Source: Paraburkholderia bryophila
Lineage (GTDB): Bacteria; Pseudomonadota; Gammaproteobacteria; Burkholderiales; Burkholderiaceae
Direction: 5' to 3'
DNA: 64,000 bases
Assembly: GCF_013409255.1 (NCBI RefSeq)
Contig: NZ_JACCAS010000002.1
Coordinates: forward strand, 1,240,001 to 1,304,000
Part shown: positions 60,541 through 64,000 of the stretch, piece after piece
Position numbering within the stretch: position 1 is the first letter of the stretch
Layout: every line of letters begins with the position of its first letter
Program-made: the position numbers and the translations under genes
Notes under the pieces: generated by a model
What the model was told of the DNA's origin: nothing
The model's database searches: none
The model's input: the letters and a program-made list of their open reading frames with translations, nothing else

Positions 60541-62106
60541 CTACCGCTTGCTGACGTCCGACACAACCGCCTCGGTCGGGACGTAATCCCCCCCGGATAA
60601 CTTGCGGCGCAGAATCTTTCCTACGGGAGATTTCGGGATCTCCTCCACGAAGACGTATTCGCGTGGACGTTTGAAATTCACCAGATCGGAATCGCGGCAA
60701 AAGGCATCGAGAGCGTCCCCGTCGATATGAGTGGATCGCTTGATAAATGCCACGACCTTTTGCCCCCAACGCTCATCCTTCAGTCCAACGACAGCCACCT
60801 CGTCCACCGCCGGATGCAGCGACAGGAGCGATTCGATATCCACCGGCGATATGTTCTCGCCTCCGCTGATGATCATGTCATCAACGCGGCCGGTGACAAA
60901 AAGATCCCCGTCGGGGTCGAGATAGCCGGTATCGCCCGTGAAGTACCAGCCGTTCCGCAACGACTTCGCGTTGGCATCGGGACGATTCCAGTAACCTTCA
61001 AAAGCTTCGTCGCTGGCCAGTTCGACGACGATCTCTCCTTCTTCTCCCGCTCGTGCGATGTCGTCCGGACCCATTGCATCGAGCCTCACGACGCGCAGTC
61101 GAGTGTTGAATCCTGCTCGCCCGGCGCTTCCAGGTTTTTTAGTAGCGTTCTGGTCCACGGCGACCGTGTACACCTCCGACGAACCATAGTGATTGACAAA
61201 CAGCTTCGGCCTGAAGGCGGCCGAACACCGTTTGAGCAGTCCGTCGTTCATCGGGGCTCCCGCAAACCCTAGCTTGGTGACCGAACCGATATCGGTTTCC
61301 AGGAATTCAGGCGCCGCGAGGAGATCGTGATACAGCGTCGGGACGAGATAGAGGCAGGTAAGCCTGAAGCGGTCGATCGAGGCCGCCGCGTACGCTGCAT
61401 TCCAGCGGCGAACGCAAACAAAAAGACCATCGACCATCGCCATCGCGATAAGCGATCGGACACCCATCGTGTGGTAGAGAGGCATGACCCCGAGCGTGCG
61501 CTCCCCCCGCTCATAGAGATTCTGGGCAACGTGAGCCAGTGCCGCAGCTCGTTCCTGCCGATGCCGGCGTGGGACGCCCTTTCCCATACCCGTGGTTCCA
61601 GACGTATAGAGCATCACCGAATGATCTTCAGGACTGGCCAGCGGGGTCAATGGTCCTTTACCGACCCTGTCATGGACATCCGCAAGAAGATCGTCGAGGC
61701 CGTACGACGCACCCTCGACTCCATCCAGGCCGATTCTGATTGTGCGTTGAGCCGCCTCACTTTTTGACACAGCGTCGCTAGCTATCGGCTCGTACACCAT
61801 GACCTTTGCACCCGCATCGGTCACATAGTAATCAAGCTCTTCGGGCTTGGTTCGCCAGTTGATGGGGACCATTACGACACCAGCCATCTGACACGCCCAG
61901 TGTAGGGTCGCCATTTCCCATCGGTTCTGAAGAACGGCAATCAATCGATCGCCTCGATTGAGCTCGAGCCTACTCAGGATACTTATGAATTCTCTGATTC
62001 GCGTGTGCCACCCCGCATAAGTCAATTGGACATCGCCGTCGACGAGCGCCAGCGCATTCGGACTGCGCTCGACGGCCTGCAGGAATGTACGCCCCAAATC
62101 AAGCAT
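60541..62106 (-). CDS. Acyl-CoA ligase, 2-furoyl-CoA-synthetase-like
   Basis: This 521-aa AMP-forming ligase activates a carboxylic acid to its CoA ester. ANL-family motifs are intact: the P-loop YTSGTTGMGKGVP (about 170), YGSSEVYT (about 310), TGDTGYLDPDGDLFVTGR (about 395), DDMIISGGENISPVDIE and the catalytic Lys region SPVGKILRRKL near the C-terminus. The gene order with a three-subunit molybdenum hydroxylase matches the hmfABCD furoate pathway, where HmfD makes 2-furoyl-CoA. The assignment to furoate is by context; aryl or heteroaryl acids remain possible. Its start overlaps the 2Fe-2S gene by 8 bases. Confidence 0.82.
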   Translation of the reverse strand: MLDLGRTFLQAVERSPNALALVDGDVQLTYAGWHTRIREFISILSRLELNRGDRLIAVLQNRWEMATLHWACQMAGVVMVPINWRTKPEELDYYVTDAGAKVMVYEPIASDAVSKSEAAQRTIRIGLDGVEGASYGLDDLLADVHDRVGKGPLTPLASPEDHSVMLYTSGTTGMGKGVPRRHRQERAAALAHVAQNLYERGERTLGVMPLYHTMGVRSLIAMAMVDGLFVCVRRWNAAYAAASIDRFRLTCLYLVPTLYHDLLAAPEFLETDIGSVTKLGFAGAPMNDGLLKRCSAAFRPKLFVNHYGSSEVYTVAVDQNATKKPGSAGRAGFNTRLRVVRLDAMGPDDIARAGEEGEIVVELASDEAFEGYWNRPDANAKSLRNGWYFTGDTGYLDPDGDLFVTGRVDDMIISGGENISPVDIESLLSLHPAVDEVAVVGLKDERWGQKVVAFIKRSTHIDGDALDAFCRDSDLVNFKRPREYVFVEEIPKSPVGKILRRKLSGGDYVPTEAVVSDVSKR

Positions 62107-62650
62107 GATTCACCTCTTCCACGACACGTTCATTGCGCCGCAAAGCAGCTACGTCAAGCACGGCCTGCACGATTGGGGTGTATCCCGTACATCGGCAAAT
62201 GTGCCCTGATAGCATTTCGCGCACATCGTCTTCTGTCGGATTGGGTTCGCGCTGCAAATAGTCTTCACACGACATGAGAATGCCGGCCGTACAGAATCCG
62301 CATTGAAGCGCATGGCGCCGACGGAATGCCAGTTGCAGGTCGCTCAGCGTGTTGCCGTTCGCGAGACCCTCGACTGTGTCTATCCGACGCCCATCGGCCT
62401 GAACCGCGAGCATCAGGCAGGACCTTCCCGCAACGCCGTCGATATGGACCGTGCAGGCGCCGCAGACTCCGTGCTCACACCCTACGTGGGTACCCGTCGC
62501 GCCCAGCTCGTTCCGGAGAAAGTCTGACAGGAGTTCGCGCGGTTCACATTCAGCTCGACGCGTACGTCCGTTTAACGCGAGCGTAACGACGCGTGTCTCT
62601 CCTTGCGGATGCGCTGCCTGCAATGGATTACGGCTTTTTCCTCTAATCAC
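62099..62650 (-). CDS. 2Fe-2S subunit of a molybdenum hydroxylase (xanthine dehydrogenase family)
   Basis: This is a 183-aa iron-sulfur subunit that passes electrons between the molybdenum and FAD subunits. Both clusters are visible: plant-type CEHGVCGACTVHID (about 66-79) with a nearby Cys, and the helical cluster CGFCTAGILMS plus HICRCTGYTPIV. The start is GTG 62650, with a perfect AGGAGG and a GTGA overlap with the FAD-subunit gene; the longer open frame is discarded. In an hmf-type pathway this would be furoyl-CoA dehydrogenase subunit HmfC. Confidence 0.9.
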   Translation of the reverse strand: MIRGKSRNPLQAAHPQGETRVVTLALNGRTRRAECEPRELLSDFLRNELGATGTHVGCEHGVCGACTVHIDGVAGRSCLMLAVQADGRRIDTVEGLANGNTLSDLQLAFRRRHALQCGFCTAGILMSCEDYLQREPNPTEDDVREMLSGHICRCTGYTPIVQAVLDVAALRRNERVVEEVNHA

Positions 62651-63468
62651 GTCGCCTCCTGTATGGCCTTCCAACCAAGCTGTCGAACCAGATGCCTTCG
62701 ATAAGCCGCACTGACATGAGCATCGTCCTGCGCACCGAGCTTCCACGCGAGGTCATTGAGTGCGCCACGCAGATCATCTCCGTCCAGTTTTGGCAATGTT
62801 TCTACTACTGGACGATCAGATACTCCGCCGACGCCAATTCTTATCGCCTCATCCGTCACCACCGCCGCACACGACACTAAGGCAAAGTCGCCGTGTCGTG
62901 CAGAGAGTTCAGTGAAACCAAAGCGCTGCCCCGGCCGCGCCAGGGGGAAACGTACGGCGGCAACAAGCTCATCGGGCTCGCGCGCAGTCATCAACATGCC
63001 CTGGAAAAAGGCCTCAGCGCTCAAGACGCGCTTGCGCTTTTTAGACCTCAGCATGACGTCCCCTCCAAGCGTCGCCAACGCCAGGGGCAATTCGGCACTA
63101 GGGTCTGCGTGCGCGACCGAGCCACAGACCGTTCCACGGTTACGAATCTGAAAGTGGGATATATGCGGAAAAATGAGCGTCAATAGCGGAACCTCGTCGG
63201 CGAGCGTCTTTCGCCACTCGACCTGCCCCTGCGTCGCCGCGGCGCCAACAACGAGATGACCACCCTGTGTATCAGCCTCCACGACGTTCAGGTCTTCGGT
63301 ACGGGAGATGTCGACGAGCCAGCGAGGCTGTGCCAATCGCATGTTTAAGACCGCCATAAGCGACTGGCCGCCGGCCAGGACACGCGCATCCGCGCCGCCA
63401 TGATGCAACGCCTCGAGCGCATGCTCCGTATCCATCGCGCGCAGGTAACTAAACTCGGGCGGCTTCAT
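62647..63468 (-). CDS. FAD-binding subunit of a molybdenum hydroxylase
   Basis: This is a 273-aa flavoprotein subunit of the CoxM/xanthine dehydrogenase type. FAD-binding motifs: VLAGGQSLMAVLNMRLAQP (about 35-53) and RNRGTVCGSVAHADPSAELP (about 108-127), then the CO dehydrogenase flavoprotein C-terminal domain (about 170-270). It starts at ATG 63468 with AGGAGG and an ATGA overlap with the upstream gene. It hands electrons from the 2Fe-2S subunit to the respiratory chain or another acceptor. It would be HmfB in a furoate pathway. Confidence 0.9.
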   Translation of the reverse strand: MKPPEFSYLRAMDTEHALEALHHGGADARVLAGGQSLMAVLNMRLAQPRWLVDISRTEDLNVVEADTQGGHLVVGAAATQGQVEWRKTLADEVPLLTLIFPHISHFQIRNRGTVCGSVAHADPSAELPLALATLGGDVMLRSKKRKRVLSAEAFFQGMLMTAREPDELVAAVRFPLARPGQRFGFTELSARHGDFALVSCAAVVTDEAIRIGVGGVSDRPVVETLPKLDGDDLRGALNDLAWKLGAQDDAHVSAAYRRHLVRQLGWKAIQEAT

Positions 63469-64000
63469 GAAGACCTCCTGAACCATCCCGCAATTTTTTT
63501 GAACCAGGAATTGCTGCCCTTGATCGGCATTCCGGACGCCTGCCGGCCCAAGGACTCGAACAACTGCGAAAGCACGACTTTTGCTGCACCCTCCAGCATT
63601 CGCCCTCCGACCGCGGCCACTTTCCCAGACACCTGCGCCTCGTAGTCGTACGACAGCAAGGTGCCTTTCGCGGTCGGCGTGAGTTCGACGAGGCCCTCGC
63701 CCTGAGCGCTTCCTAACGACGACAGTCCCGCGCCGGCCAGACGCAATCTCTTCGGCGCTTCGATATCCGACAGCCCTATCTTTGCTTCGAAACGGGCTTT
63801 GATCATGCCTACGCCAACGGTCACATCGGCCCGGTACTGGTTCTCGCCAATGGTCTCCAACGCATTGCAGCCCGGAACCACCTTCGCGAGCGCAGCAGGG
63901 TCCATCAGAACGGCGAACACGGCTTCCGGCGTGGCTTCGATCTCGACGCTGCCTTGCGCAGTCAGCGCCTTCCCCGCTCCCGCCTGCTTTTTCTTCGGTG
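63465..64000 (-). CDS. CoxG/SRPBCC domain at the C-terminus of a protein continuing beyond the window
   Basis: The frame is open from the stop at 63465 to the window edge. The visible 177 residues contain a CoxG-like SRPBCC domain: ALTAQGSVEIEATPEAVFAV, DPAALAKVVPGCNALETIGE, KVAAVGGRMLEGAAK and a final WFKKIAGWFRR. Before the domain the frame continues with PKKKQAGAGK, a Lys/Ala/Gly linker, rather than a start codon. I infer that CoxG is fused to a larger upstream protein, plausibly the molybdopterin-binding large subunit that the operon still lacks. The ATGA overlap couples it to the FAD gene. Confidence 0.8.
   Translation of the reverse strand, partial: PKKKQAGAGKALTAQGSVEIEATPEAVFAVLMDPAALAKVVPGCNALETIGENQYRADVTVGVGMIKARFEAKIGLSDIEAPKRLRLAGAGLSSLGSAQGEGLVELTPTAKGTLLSYDYEAQVSGKVAAVGGRMLEGAAKVVLSQLFESLGRQASGMPIKGSNSWFKKIAGWFRRSS

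Overview
The window looks like a high-GC betaproteobacterial chromosome, most likely Burkholderiales and probably Paraburkholderia or a close relative. I infer this from the codon bias (GCG, CGC, CTG, GGC), the dense LysR/TetR/MarR regulators, the tripartite efflux systems and the ribose/furoate-type catabolic clusters. No rRNA, tRNA, CRISPR array or replication origin was recognised by eye.

Layout. 1-4 kb: the edge of a glycine-zipper protein, a Tat-exported purple acid phosphatase, two small unknown genes and a TetR regulator. 4-8.4 kb: a DUF3313 lipoprotein overlapping a three-MCE-domain PqiB-like protein, behind a strong palindrome; then a membrane GGDEF-EAL protein. 8.7-10 kb: an ECF sigma factor, small membrane protein and ferredoxin operon. 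10-16 kb: epimerase, VOC protein and TetR; a COG4705 membrane protein with a secreted partner; a Fur-family regulator; an exported alpha/beta hydrolase. 16.1-23 kb: a ribose uptake operon (rbsB-A-C-K) followed by a lipoprotein nucleoside hydrolase, with a divergent LysR gene. This reads as a nucleoside-scavenging unit in which ribose is released outside the cytoplasm, imported and phosphorylated. 23-25.4 kb: an SDR oxidoreductase and a SulP transporter.

25.6-38.9 kb holds two complete EmrAB-OprM/NodT-type efflux systems. The first follows an antibiotic-biosynthesis-monooxygenase-like gene and has a divergent LysR regulator. The second sits behind a MarR gene, and three related palindromes mark probable MarR operators. 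Between the two systems lie mug, a GlxA-type AraC regulator and an ArsR-like regulator. 39-44 kb: an unknown large exported protein with a strong terminator, divergent from a phosphodiesterase/phosphatase-family gene, then a methyltransferase. 44.3-50.2 kb: a two-partner secretion locus (TpsB, a 1167-aa TpsA exoprotein, a FecR-domain exported protein). 50.3-54 kb: LysR, dicarboxylate/glutamate symporter and class V aminotransferase.

54-58 kb is a degraded mobile region. It holds an intact AbiEi-type antitoxin with a palindromic promoter but no toxin, a frameshifted XRE regulator remnant, ISNCY-type and IS110-type transposase fragments, and a tyrosine recombinase broken by at least three frameshifts. 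Core-like sequence resumes at grxC. The right end (59-64 kb) is a tightly overlapping catabolic operon read right to left: CoxG-like C-terminus of a protein running off the edge, FAD subunit, 2Fe-2S subunit, acyl-CoA ligase, MFS transporter. It fits 2-furoate (hmf-type) degradation best, but the substrate is an inference.
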